DNA from: Methanosuratincolales archaeon
Lineage (GTDB): Archaea; Thermoproteota; Methanomethylicia; Methanomethylicales; Methanomethylicaceae
Direction: 5' to 3'
Assembly (NCBI GenBank): GCA_014361445.1
Contig: JACIVQ010000002.1
Coordinates: 24,939 to 64,583, forward strand
DNA length: 39,645 bases
Positions 27,567 through 37,036 of the stretch are shown here, one piece after another (position 1 is the stretch's first letter; every line of letters begins with the position of its first letter). The translations under genes were made by a program, and so were the position numbers. Below the pieces are notes generated by a model that worked only from the letters and a program-made list of their open reading frames with translations, was not told where the DNA came from and did not search any database.

Positions 27567-29255
27567 TTAGAATTCCTCGAACTTAAGGAACTTCTCCTTC
27601 TCTTCTGGCGTGTATCCGCGTCTCCACCTGCGCCTAGCCCACTCAAATACGTATATTAGGGTCACTATGGCAGCAACCAGCGAGACTGTACCTGGAACTA
27701 CGGCGCCCGCGCTGTAATTCCACCAAGCACCGTAGATAGAGGCCGGAAGAGCTATACCCACCAGCGTGATCAACATAGCAATCCTCCAGAATATCGGGTT
27801 CTTATCGTGCAGTCTGCACCACTCGCCAACGATGATGAACGAGAAGACGGCAAGCGCTGTTGAGAGGATCGGGAATAGAGCCCATATTTGAAGGTACGCA
27901 CCGCTCAGTGCAAGAGCGATAACCAAGACAGCCGTTATTATGGCAGCGATCCACCTAGATGCAGTCACATATCTTGTTATTTTCTTCTTCGTCACCAGTT
28001 GTACGAATTCTATGCCTAAAACGCGCATATTCCTGAAGCCCGAGTAGAAGGTGCTCATGACGAATACCATGACTATCCACATGCCAAAGAGTTTAAGAAG
28101 GGCGGGATCGACAAAAGGCATAATCACGCCTACGATCTTTGCGAATCCGATTCCAAATGCCGCCGTCCAACCTGCCTTCAATGCAGGGATGTATACGCTC
28201 ACAGGGAGTACAAGCATTGCCAAGTACGCAGTCCATAAACCGACACTCTCAAGAATTTCACCACCGTAACCGATTATCCGAACCCATTTCTCCTCAGGGA
28301 ACCTCTTGCAGGTGTATGCGCCGATCCAGAAGACGTGCATTCCAGTCAGGGCTCCACAGGAGACCATCATGGTTATGCCAGGGTAGAACCACCCGCTGGG
28401 CGTGAGAGCCTTATCGTAAAAGATCAAGGCGGGAAAATCCGTTATTGGGAAGTTTCCAATGAGTGCGCCAAGGAACAGTAAAATTACGCCTGTTGCCATG
28501 TAAAGGAACATCATGAAGTTTGAGGGTTCGGAGTATAGCCAGTTGGGAAGGCATGCTGCCAAGATCCCAACAATTGCAAGGAAGACGTACCATCCCTCGG
28601 CGGGCAAAAGATAGGGGTTCATCAGACCGATATAGATAGCTATGAGAAATATCACATATTGAACTATACCAACAAGCCAGATGGGCCACCCTTTTCTGTA
28701 GAGTAGGTAACCAGATGGTGGACCGATGACTGCCAACAACATCAGAGGGATGAACAGGGAGGGGTTGGAGGTCCCTCCGACAACAACTAGTTTCGCAAAT
28801 GCGGCGCAGAAGCTAACTATAGCGAGATAGCCAATGAATGTGAATAGAACTCCGGAGAGGGGAGTTATCCATCTATATGACACTTCGCTTGCCGTTTGCC
28901 CGCGCTCCCGCATCATTACGAATCCTGTTGCATAGTCGTGAACAGAACCCAAGAAAATGTTGACGGGCAAAACGTACAGTATACCTGACGCCCATCCCCA
29001 CTGGGCGATAGCTACACCTCCAGACAGCGGCGCGCCGCCTGCGGTTGCGGCCCAATGGTCGCCAAACAGAGAGATGGGATTAGCAGGGTAGAAGTCGAAG
29101 TCGTCTCTAAATGCTACAGCGGGCGTCTTTCTTGAAGGATCTGGTGTGAAATAGGCCTTCTCGAGTCGCTTGGAGACCACGAAGATTCCGAAGAGATAGA
29201 ATGCTATGGCGATAATCACTAAGTAGGCAGTCGTCATTTCCATAGGATCCTTCAC
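27567..29255 (-). CDS. cstA: CstA-family (carbon starvation) transporter
   Basis: SKRLEKAYFTPDPSRKTPAVAFRDDFDFYPANPISLFGDHWAATAGGAPLSGG; multi-TM, 562 aa. Confidence 0.9.
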   Translation of the reverse strand: MKDPMEMTTAYLVIIAIAFYLFGIFVVSKRLEKAYFTPDPSRKTPAVAFRDDFDFYPANPISLFGDHWAATAGGAPLSGGVAIAQWGWASGILYVLPVNIFLGSVHDYATGFVMMRERGQTASEVSYRWITPLSGVLFTFIGYLAIVSFCAAFAKLVVVGGTSNPSLFIPLMLLAVIGPPSGYLLYRKGWPIWLVGIVQYVIFLIAIYIGLMNPYLLPAEGWYVFLAIVGILAACLPNWLYSEPSNFMMFLYMATGVILLFLGALIGNFPITDFPALIFYDKALTPSGWFYPGITMMVSCGALTGMHVFWIGAYTCKRFPEEKWVRIIGYGGEILESVGLWTAYLAMLVLPVSVYIPALKAGWTAAFGIGFAKIVGVIMPFVDPALLKLFGMWIVMVFVMSTFYSGFRNMRVLGIEFVQLVTKKKITRYVTASRWIAAIITAVLVIALALSGAYLQIWALFPILSTALAVFSFIIVGEWCRLHDKNPIFWRIAMLITLVGIALPASIYGAWWNYSAGAVVPGTVSLVAAIVTLIYVFEWARRRWRRGYTPEEKEKFLKFEEF

Positions 29256-29414
29256 CTACTTTGCTCCAGTATTAATAGTATTTGTACACTATATAATATT
29301 TTTGAAAAAATTTATATTCTAGACGCCATCATAATATAAATGGAATATATAATCTAGATATAAAATTAAAATTCAATCTATTAAGAAAATTAAAGTCACA
29401 TAAAATGCATGGTA

Positions 29415-30023
29415 TCAAAATAAGATCTTAAAAATTATAATCATAAGCCAGATGAGTAGAACCCCTGCAGAGATCAATTCCATATACTTTTCCAAATTCA
29501 GTCTCTTAAATATCGACTCGAAGACCTTGCCACCATCCATCAAGGGCGCAGGGATGGCGTTCATAACCAGGAGCCAAAAGTTGACAACCGATATGATGTG
29601 TAAGTATGGGTTTATTTTGGCGAAGGGCAGGAAGAGTAGAAATATCAATAAGTTGGAGCCAAGACCACTTGAGTAAAATGGCAATTTGATCTCAGAGTAG
29701 GTTTCCGGAGATACATCCGCCTTTACAAACCCTCCCCAGATACCTGATATTGATATTCCAACGGAGATATTTTTGACCCCTCTGTTTGCAAGAACGATTA
29801 TGTGAGAAAACTCGTGTAAAACGAGACCTAAGATGAGGGATGAGATTAAAAATACGAAGGATAAGGAGTCCTTAAAAGAGGGCAAGAGGAGGTCAGGGAT
29901 AGACCCGTAGGCAAAGAATAAAGTTATGGATAGTAGGACAGAAGGAACCGACAGTGCCCCAAGTCCACCAACGGCGAGTTCATAGAGATTGAATATTTTT
30001 TTGTTTGACTCGCAGACCCTCAC
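29415..30023 (-). CDS. Site-2-protease (M50)-like membrane metalloprotease
   Basis: LVLHEFSHIIVLANRG (HExxH) and NAIPAPLMDGGKVFE (LDG-type motif) in a compact multi-TM protein. Confidence 0.82.
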   Translation of the reverse strand: MRVCESNKKIFNLYELAVGGLGALSVPSVLLSITLFFAYGSIPDLLLPSFKDSLSFVFLISSLILGLVLHEFSHIIVLANRGVKNISVGISISGIWGGFVKADVSPETYSEIKLPFYSSGLGSNLLIFLLFLPFAKINPYLHIISVVNFWLLVMNAIPAPLMDGGKVFESIFKRLNLEKYMELISAGVLLIWLMIIIFKILF

Positions 30024-30058
30024 TATTGCCTTTGTGATCAGGAGACCTCACTTTCCGA

Positions 30059-30382
30059 TTATGTTGATTTCTTGTACTCTTTGTATGCGTCCAGACCTGC
30101 CTTCGTCAGGGTGAGCTTTGATGTGATTAACCCCTTCTTCTCTTTCAAATATCCCATCGCCACAAGATCTTTAACTGCCAACCTGAACATGTCAGCCCAT
30201 CCCTTTGTGCCGGCAGCCGCGCCCTTTACGCCACTATCCTTTCTCTTTGTCATTTCACTCGAGACGTACCCGAGGATGTCGCCGCTTCCAACCTCAACAG
30301 ACTCTATCTTGCTCTCGTCCCCAACTTTTTTAAGTATACCTTCAATTATCAGCTCCTGCATTACTGTGAACTTCTTTTCCAT
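30059..30382 (-). CDS. Small winged-helix-like protein
   Basis: MEKKFTVMQELIIEGILKKVG...AVKDLVAMGYLKEKKGLITSKLTLTKAGLDAYKEYKK; wHTH-like pattern. Start set at ATG 30382 (track 30448). Confidence 0.5.
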   Translation of the reverse strand: MEKKFTVMQELIIEGILKKVGDESKIESVEVGSGDILGYVSSEMTKRKDSGVKGAAAGTKGWADMFRLAVKDLVAMGYLKEKKGLITSKLTLTKAGLDAYKEYKKST

Positions 30383-30485
30383 TTTGAAAACCCGATTAAC
30401 TATATATTGGTAGAAGATATAAAAAATTTTAAGTTCGGAGAGGATCACTATAGACTACTTTTCTTTATTCAAGCTGACAATAGTA

Positions 30486-31499
30486 ATGGCATTCCCGTCA
30501 GCCATAGTGGTCCACTATCTCATGCCGTTGATTGTTTGGTTTAAGAATTACGACTTGCTCATAGTGGCTTTGGCACTGACCTCTTACTACTTGGGATTTA
30601 CGATGGGCACATATTACGGTCTTTGGTCAAAAGCAACATGGTCAAGAACAGCAGGTACCTTCATGACCGCGCATGTAATCACCACACTGCTACTTGGAGC
30701 CTATGGCTACGGCTACATGGCACCAATTTTTTCATTCTTGGTAGGTGCGACCACGGGCGGGCTACTGTCGTTGCCTTACTCCAAGGTAATGAACTTCCTA
30801 ACGGCAACTACGTTTTCAGTATTTCCTCTCTTAGGAACTGTTTTAATGGATCTTTATGGGCCAGATTCGGTATTAGTCGCATCTGGAATGTTGGCTTTTG
30901 TCTCTTCGATTTTATCACTTATCTCGCTTAAAGTAATTGTACCAAAACCAAAGATGGCTGAAGGGGGCAGATCAGGGCTCCCATTGGATGGATGGATGCT
31001 CGCGATTGGAATAAGCCTTGGGGGGACTATGGGAACTGTTTTGATACCAATAATAGCGGTTACTGCCATAAGTGCCGATGTGATTAATGTTGGACTAACC
31101 ATCACCGTATCTCTTTTAGCAATTCAATTAATTGCCCGGAGGCTGCAAAAGCAGAGCGTAATATACAAAGGAATTGGGACTATAACAATTTTGTCGACCT
31201 TCTTTGTTTTTTTGATAATGGGGCTCGTGGATAATTTGATCGTTTTTCTTGCTTTATGGTTCTTGGTAATTGTAGACCTAAGTTACTGTAACTCCTTTTT
31301 ATTGGTCGCCAACAGAACCCTCAAGAAGTTTGACGAAAAGACCTTCAGCCTAGTCTCAAATGTTTTGTCAATTTTTGGACCCATGCTTGCGGTCCTAATT
31401 TGGGCAATGGGCGCTTATCAATTAATCTTTTACTTTAGTGCTTTCCTAATACTGATTGGATGGATAGGCATGCGAAGGTTCTTGAAAGAGGTAAAGTAG
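30486..31499 (+). CDS. MFS-like polytopic membrane protein
   Basis: 337 aa with about 10 hydrophobic segments; no diagnostic motif. Confidence 0.55.
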   Translation: MAFPSAIVVHYLMPLIVWFKNYDLLIVALALTSYYLGFTMGTYYGLWSKATWSRTAGTFMTAHVITTLLLGAYGYGYMAPIFSFLVGATTGGLLSLPYSKVMNFLTATTFSVFPLLGTVLMDLYGPDSVLVASGMLAFVSSILSLISLKVIVPKPKMAEGGRSGLPLDGWMLAIGISLGGTMGTVLIPIIAVTAISADVINVGLTITVSLLAIQLIARRLQKQSVIYKGIGTITILSTFFVFLIMGLVDNLIVFLALWFLVIVDLSYCNSFLLVANRTLKKFDEKTFSLVSNVLSIFGPMLAVLIWAMGAYQLIFYFSAFLILIGWIGMRRFLKEVK

Positions 31500-32432
31500 A
31501 TGGGTTTATTGGATCAAATTTTTGGTCCAAAGAACGCCACGATATTAATGATAGTTTTTAAAAAAATAGCCCAAAGGGTGCCATTGACTCTTTGCTTGGC
31601 TTTCAGTGTGGCGCTATTGACTTACACATTTATTTTTGCAGAGACGATTGTTGGTGGGTTGTCGCTCATGTTTATGTTGCTACTGACGTTTTTTTTGGCG
31701 GTAACGATGTCTTTTGCATTGGAATACGACAGTAAGGAAGAACTTATGGTTTTAGTAAATCTAGGCGTCTCACCTTCGGACATCTTTAAACTTGGAATCA
31801 TTAGGGTTTTGATTATTTCCTTAATTGGATACATTGTGGGGGTTTCAATTTCTCTATTATGGCCACTCTCGACAATAAAGAATGTGATGTTATTTTATTC
31901 ATTTTTAATGGCTTTAGCTTTAGGGGTTCTGCCCCCAATCTATTCATCGCTCAGGTCTATGCGGGTGAGCCTTCTAGGAAGAGCCGCTTTTAAGCCTTTG
32001 ACAGAAAAGGAGGTGCCAGTAGTATTATTGCCATCTGAATTGGAGGAGGTTAAAGACTTTGTCAAGGAAAGGTTGAAGGACCGCCAGGATCTCCTGATTG
32101 TGGATTGCTATGTCCGTGGGGCAGAGCTCAACTTGGTTTGTAGGTATCTTGGAGACTTTGGGAGGGAGACCTTTGCCTGGCTCGCAACACTGGGCATAAA
32201 TCCAGACGAAGCCCTTAGAAATGATGAGACATTACCAATAGTTAGACTGAAGGTCAGCATAGAAGAAGGAAGAAACCCTATCATGGACTGCTGGGAAGGG
32301 AGTGATGAGAAGCGCAAAAAAAGATCAGCCATTTCCTTGAGCTTCCAAGCCCTTCTGCGTCAGCTCTTGATAGAGTATAAGGTTTACAAGGGTAAGCTCA
32401 GGGGTGCAGAGTACCATACTCAATCAACTTGA
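31500..32432 (+). CDS. FtsX-like ABC permease-type membrane protein with C-terminal soluble domain
   Basis: ELMVLVNLGVSPSDIFKLGIIRVLIISLIGYIVGVSISLLWPL resembles the FtsX coupling region; about 150 aa polar C-terminal domain. Confidence 0.5.
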   Translation: MGLLDQIFGPKNATILMIVFKKIAQRVPLTLCLAFSVALLTYTFIFAETIVGGLSLMFMLLLTFFLAVTMSFALEYDSKEELMVLVNLGVSPSDIFKLGIIRVLIISLIGYIVGVSISLLWPLSTIKNVMLFYSFLMALALGVLPPIYSSLRSMRVSLLGRAAFKPLTEKEVPVVLLPSELEEVKDFVKERLKDRQDLLIVDCYVRGAELNLVCRYLGDFGRETFAWLATLGINPDEALRNDETLPIVRLKVSIEEGRNPIMDCWEGSDEKRKKRSAISLSFQALLRQLLIEYKVYKGKLRGAEYHTQST

Positions 32433-32517
32433 ATTAGTTAGCAAAAAAGAAGATCAATACAAATATTCATCAATGTTATTTCTTCTTTGATGTGACCCGT
32501 AACTAATTTCATGTACT

Positions 32518-33264
32518 TTATTTTTGTGTGTGGGCGTGCGGTCTCCCTATTGGACAGACCTTAATGCATATGCCACAAATTGGTGCGGCGTATGCTGCTT
32601 GGTAGGTCTTTTGGGCGAACATCTGCTTGAATCTGTCCAATCTTGCTGCACATTTCTGGTGATCAAAGATCTCTTCACGAGCTGAAGGGTAAAAGTCAAA
32701 TTCTGAGTACTTTAAGGCTCCAGAAGGGCATGATTCTACACATAGTCTGCAATTACCACATTGGTTCTTTAGAGGTTTGCCAGGTTTGAGGGGCATATCG
32801 GTTAGTACTGTTCCTAGACGCAACCGTGGACCATAGACAGGGTTTACCAGGAGACCGTTGCGACCGATCCACCCGACCCCGGCGGCGCATGCAAAGGCTT
32901 TGTGCGAGGCGTGCCCGAGTTCATTCAAAAGGTCTACCCTAAGCGAGGCAGGGATGACAAGAGCAGAATACCCATTCTCCATGATCCACCCGGATAATTT
33001 CAAGGTTATCGAATCGATCATTGCGTTGGCAGAATGGTACGCGTGGGCGTACAATATTCCAGGATCTTCGATGGTTATGCCATCCACAGCCCTGTTGGGA
33101 AGAGGGACGCCAACGGATATCGCATATCTGTAATGGTCTAACAAGACGCCTCCGAAAGTTGGAAGACCGCGTATCAGTGAGAGGTCTGCGACGCCAACCA
33201 CGCCAGCGCCTGAGGATCTCGCGAGAGAGAGAACCTCCCCAGTATTTTTAGAACGGTTTTCCAA
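32518..33264 (-). CDS. Double [4Fe-4S] QueG-like iron-sulfur protein
   Basis: AAGVGWIGRNGLLVNPVYGPRLRLGTVLTDMPLKPGKPLKNQCGNCRLCVESCPSGAL...CGICIKVCPIG. Confidence 0.8.
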   Translation of the reverse strand: MENRSKNTGEVLSLARSSGAGVVGVADLSLIRGLPTFGGVLLDHYRYAISVGVPLPNRAVDGITIEDPGILYAHAYHSANAMIDSITLKLSGWIMENGYSALVIPASLRVDLLNELGHASHKAFACAAGVGWIGRNGLLVNPVYGPRLRLGTVLTDMPLKPGKPLKNQCGNCRLCVESCPSGALKYSEFDFYPSAREEIFDHQKCAARLDRFKQMFAQKTYQAAYAAPICGICIKVCPIGRPHAHTQK

Positions 33265-33300
33265 AGGGAGTTGCCCCCCATAACAAGTCTGCTCGAGAAA

Positions 33301-33310
33301 GATTTATACC
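33301..33310 (-). promoter_or_regulatory. Putative archaeal TATA box for 32518-33264
   Basis: Minus-strand GGTATAAATC, about 40 nt upstream of the start. Confidence 0.35.
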
Positions 33311-33385
33311 TTTGTTGAGCCTGCTTTGATCGTCGATTTTATTGAATGTACCACTTTTTGTTTTGCACTTGATTTAATTTAAAAC

Positions 33386-34048
33386 TTAAATAACTTTAAC
33401 CAACCGTCCGTTCATCAGGTTAAATATTTTGTCTGCCCCCTCAATTAGAGATTGCTCTAGTGTGGTGACTATGAAAAGTGATTGAGTCTCTCTTTGCTTC
33501 CTCTTTATAATGCTGGCTATTTTTTTCGAGTTCTCTAGATCCAGATGGGCTGTTGGCTCATCAAGTATGACAATCGGTGGAGAACCTATAATTGTTTGGG
33601 CGAGGCAAACACGCTCATACTCGCCACCGCTAAGTTGTGCTGGTTTGTGGTCCATCCTAGCAGATAGACCGACCTCATCCAGAAGCTCCTTAGCGGATTG
33701 AATAGCTTTATCCCTATCAACGAAATTGAAGAGTAGCGGCAGGGCTACGTTCTCCAAGATTGTCAATTGGGGTATTAATACTGGGTCTTGTGGCTTGAAG
33801 CCAATTTTCTTTCTCCTGAACCATGCAAGCTCGTAGGCACCTAGACGAGAAATCTCTAACCCATCTATGAAGACCGAGCCAGATGTAGGACTCTCAAGTC
33901 CAGAGATTATGCGGATCAGTGTGGTCTTTCCAGCACCAGATGGCCCTGCTATGACAACGATCCCCCTCTCTGGAAAATCAATAGTTAAAGAGTCTAGTGC
34001 TATAACCTCCTTTCCCGCAACCACATAGCGCTTGGAGACTGAGTCCAC
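33386..34048 (-). CDS. ABC transporter ATP-binding protein (LolD/MacB-like)
   Basis: GPSGAGKTTLIRIISGL Walker A, LSGGEYERVCLAQ signature, IVILDEPTAHLD Walker B. Confidence 0.93.
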   Translation of the reverse strand: MDSVSKRYVVAGKEVIALDSLTIDFPERGIVVIAGPSGAGKTTLIRIISGLESPTSGSVFIDGLEISRLGAYELAWFRRKKIGFKPQDPVLIPQLTILENVALPLLFNFVDRDKAIQSAKELLDEVGLSARMDHKPAQLSGGEYERVCLAQTIIGSPPIVILDEPTAHLDLENSKKIASIIKRKQRETQSLFIVTTLEQSLIEGADKIFNLMNGRLVKVI

Positions 34049-34086
34049 AAATACCTTCGGTATAAGACATCCTCCAAAAAAAAGGG

Positions 34087-34737
34087 TTATTTGGCGGTTA
34101 AGCTCCTCACTATCCCAACTGCCTCTGAGGCATCCTTCCCCCAGCTGTCCGCGCCTATAGATCTGGCGTATTCCATCGTCGTGGGCGCTCCGCCTATCAT
34201 GATCTTAACCTTGTCCCTGTACCCTTCGCTCACTAGGAGGTCGACCACCCTCTTCATGCCGGGCATTGTGGTGGTCATAAGGGCGGACATCCCTATGACC
34301 TCGGCCCCGTGCTCCTTGACAGCCTTCACGAACTCCTGCAGTGGGACATCCTTACCCAAGTCAATGACCCTGAACCCAGCGCTGTCGAGCATTATCTTGA
34401 CCAAGTTCTTGCCGATGTCGTGTATGTCACCCTCCACAACCCCAAGTACCACTGTTATGGGCTTCGCTGTCTTGTCCACTTTGATGTGGGGCTTTAGTAT
34501 CTCCACAGCCACATTCATGGCGCTCGCAGAGAGTAGGACTTCAGGGACATAGTACTCGCCCTTCTCGTAGAGCTCGCTAACAACCTTCATGCCCTCGGCT
34601 AGTCCCTTCATTATAGCCTCGTATGCGTCTATGTTGTTCTTGATGGTCTCCTCAGCCCATTTCTTAGCCCCTTCCTCGTCGCCGTCGACCACACACTTTG
34701 CAAGGTTCTTGAATATTTCCTCTTTATCCATATTCAC
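34087..34737 (-). CDS. Methyltransferase cognate corrinoid protein (MtbC/MtaC-like)
   Basis: VEGDIHDIGKNLVKIMLDSAGFRVIDLGKDVP (DxHxxG cobalamin-binding motif); N-terminal helical cap domain. Confidence 0.93.
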   Translation of the reverse strand: MNMDKEEIFKNLAKCVVDGDEEGAKKWAEETIKNNIDAYEAIMKGLAEGMKVVSELYEKGEYYVPEVLLSASAMNVAVEILKPHIKVDKTAKPITVVLGVVEGDIHDIGKNLVKIMLDSAGFRVIDLGKDVPLQEFVKAVKEHGAEVIGMSALMTTTMPGMKRVVDLLVSEGYRDKVKIMIGGAPTTMEYARSIGADSWGKDASEAVGIVRSLTAK

Positions 34738-34751
34738 ACCTCCTATTGATT

Positions 34752-35762
34752 CTAAATCTCTTTAGTGCTATCACAAAGCGACTTCACGTTCTCAATCGGT
34801 GAATCTATTGGTATATCGCAACCCGCTCCTAACAAGAAACCTATTTTGCCCGCTCGTCTAATACATTCTTTCGAGGCAGCGATGATGTCTATTGGTTTTT
34901 TCATCAATATGTCAGTAGTACTAACATTGCCCATTATTGGCACTTTCTTATTCAAAATGTCCTTTGCAACAACAAGATCTACTTTTGTATCTAAACTCAT
35001 GAGATCAGGCGAGAGATCCAATATTACATTAAGCCTATCTGATGTGTTTCCGCAGATGTGAAGAAATGCCTTTAGACCTAAATCTCGCGTCTTCTTTAAT
35101 ATCGCTTTAGTATATGGTGCTACAAAATTTTTAAAATGCCTTGGGGATATTAAGTCGGCCGATGCTGTAGGATCACACCAAAATATTGCATCAACTCCAA
35201 TTTCTGCCGAAAATTTTGCGTATTCTCTTAATACCTCAGTGGCAAAACTGAGAAGTTTATGTACGTCTTCTGGTCGTTTAAGGATATCTAACATTAGTGC
35301 TTCTACTCCTCTCAGTTCACCTGCTAGAGTAAAAGGAAGTGTAAGCGTCACATATACATAGCGTTCTGCACCTAATGTTTTTTTAAGATGATGTGCTACC
35401 TCAAAGTTATTTTTGGTTCTTGAGTGCTTGCTCAAGTCGGGCATAGAAAGCCTATCAATATCTTCCGGAACTTTGACTATGCGGTCAATCGTTACAGGGT
35501 TACCTCTATCTGGAAAATGCACTTTACAGCCACATGCTTCAACGGGGGCTAACCAGTCCCATAGTACTTCAAGTCCATCAAAAGGCACTTTGTTAAGGAT
35601 ATTGAGTTGCGCCTCTGCTCCTCTCATTGGATCTTTGAAGATCTCCGAGATCTTTGTCTCATATACCCCAACTGCCCAAAAACCCTGAAAAGGTGGAAGT
35701 ACTGGGACAAAATCCACTCCCTCAAAAGAAAGCGCTGCCTCAACTCTTTCCCGCGGTGTCAT
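34752..35762 (-). CDS. MtaA/CmuA/UroD-like methyltransferase
   Basis: MTPRERVEAALSFEGVDFVPV, FLHICGNTSDRLN (HxC), GFLLGAGCDIPIDSP (distal Cys). Confidence 0.88.
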   Translation of the reverse strand: MTPRERVEAALSFEGVDFVPVLPPFQGFWAVGVYETKISEIFKDPMRGAEAQLNILNKVPFDGLEVLWDWLAPVEACGCKVHFPDRGNPVTIDRIVKVPEDIDRLSMPDLSKHSRTKNNFEVAHHLKKTLGAERYVYVTLTLPFTLAGELRGVEALMLDILKRPEDVHKLLSFATEVLREYAKFSAEIGVDAIFWCDPTASADLISPRHFKNFVAPYTKAILKKTRDLGLKAFLHICGNTSDRLNVILDLSPDLMSLDTKVDLVVAKDILNKKVPIMGNVSTTDILMKKPIDIIAASKECIRRAGKIGFLLGAGCDIPIDSPIENVKSLCDSTKEI

Positions 35763-35785
35763 TATATCACCTTAAAAAAAAGAGA

Positions 35786-37024
35786 TTAAAGGGATTTTTC
35801 AATTAACTCTAGTAAATCGGCGACTTGAATTTTTGCTCCGATTGCCTTTGCAGAGTCGTCTAAGTTTCTCCAACAGAACGGGCATGTAGATACTAACATT
35901 TCTGCGCCTGTCTCTAAAGCTTCTTTGATTCGCTCTTCTCCAGTCCAAAGTGCAAAATCAGGGAATGCTGATTTTACACCACCGCCTGCACCACAACACC
36001 ATGCGACATTTCTATTTCGCTCCATTTCAACAAGCTCGACTCCAGGAATCGCCTTTAATAATTTTCTAGGTTCTTCATAAAGGGCTTTGTCTCCGAGGTT
36101 TCTCCCAATGTGGCATGGATCGTGATATGTTACTTTAACGTCTACTTTGCTATTTAGATTAAGCTTTCCTTTATTTAGTAAATCGACTAACAGTTGCACG
36201 GAATGCAAAACTTTAAGGTTATGCTCTATGCCAAGAACTTTGCCGTATTTTTCATTGGTTAAGTCATAAGACCAGACTTTGTAGCAACCAGCACATGACG
36301 TTACTATAGTTTTAGCCCCTGTATTCTCAATCTCCGAAATGTTATGTTTTGCAATGTCAGAGACAAGATCCCAATGTCCTGTTCTCAGGAGAGGCGAGCC
36401 ACAACAATACTCGTCATCCAAGACAGTAAAGTTTAGTCCAAGTTCTTTAAATACTCTCGCAGTAGCTATTGCAATGTTTTTCTGTCTGTAAGATGCGGTA
36501 CATCCAACAAAGTACACAAAATCGGGTTTTTTAGAGAGCTTCGTATCGCCAATGGCTTCCTTTAGCCAAGCAGTTCGCTCCTCGTGTTTCTCGTCATACG
36601 GATTATGTTTATTAGCTATCGCCTGCGCGAATCTTTTGTGTGCTTCTAGACCAAATCCATTACAAATGGCATCCCTTCGAATGGCTTCCAATAAAGGTAT
36701 TGCCAGTTCGTATATTGGGCGTGTCCCATTGGTCTCGAAGACATGGCACTGTTCGGCACAATTACCACATAAAGTGCATTCAAAGAATGGATTGACTATA
36801 TCTTTTGACCACTTTATTCTTCCTTGGATTAGGCCCATTGCCAATTGCATCTTTCCACTCAAATAATAAGGATCGAACTTCTTCCACTCTCCACTGGGGC
36901 ATACTGGATTCCAGAACTGCGACTGGTACCAAGTTCTACATGTGCCGCAGTGTATGCATTGCTGTGGAACGTTGCTAGCCTTTAGCTTGCTTTCAATATG
37001 TTGGAACGTTTTTGGGTAACTCAT
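35786..37024 (-). CDS. HdrD/GlpC-like (Fe-S)-binding protein with two CCG domains
   Basis: CIHCGTC and CTLCGNCAEQCH ferredoxin motifs; DDEYCCGSPLLRTG and NVAWCCGAGGGV CCG motifs. Confidence 0.9.
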   Translation of the reverse strand: MSYPKTFQHIESKLKASNVPQQCIHCGTCRTWYQSQFWNPVCPSGEWKKFDPYYLSGKMQLAMGLIQGRIKWSKDIVNPFFECTLCGNCAEQCHVFETNGTRPIYELAIPLLEAIRRDAICNGFGLEAHKRFAQAIANKHNPYDEKHEERTAWLKEAIGDTKLSKKPDFVYFVGCTASYRQKNIAIATARVFKELGLNFTVLDDEYCCGSPLLRTGHWDLVSDIAKHNISEIENTGAKTIVTSCAGCYKVWSYDLTNEKYGKVLGIEHNLKVLHSVQLLVDLLNKGKLNLNSKVDVKVTYHDPCHIGRNLGDKALYEEPRKLLKAIPGVELVEMERNRNVAWCCGAGGGVKSAFPDFALWTGEERIKEALETGAEMLVSTCPFCWRNLDDSAKAIGAKIQVADLLELIEKSL

Positions 37025-37036
37025 TTTTATACCTCC

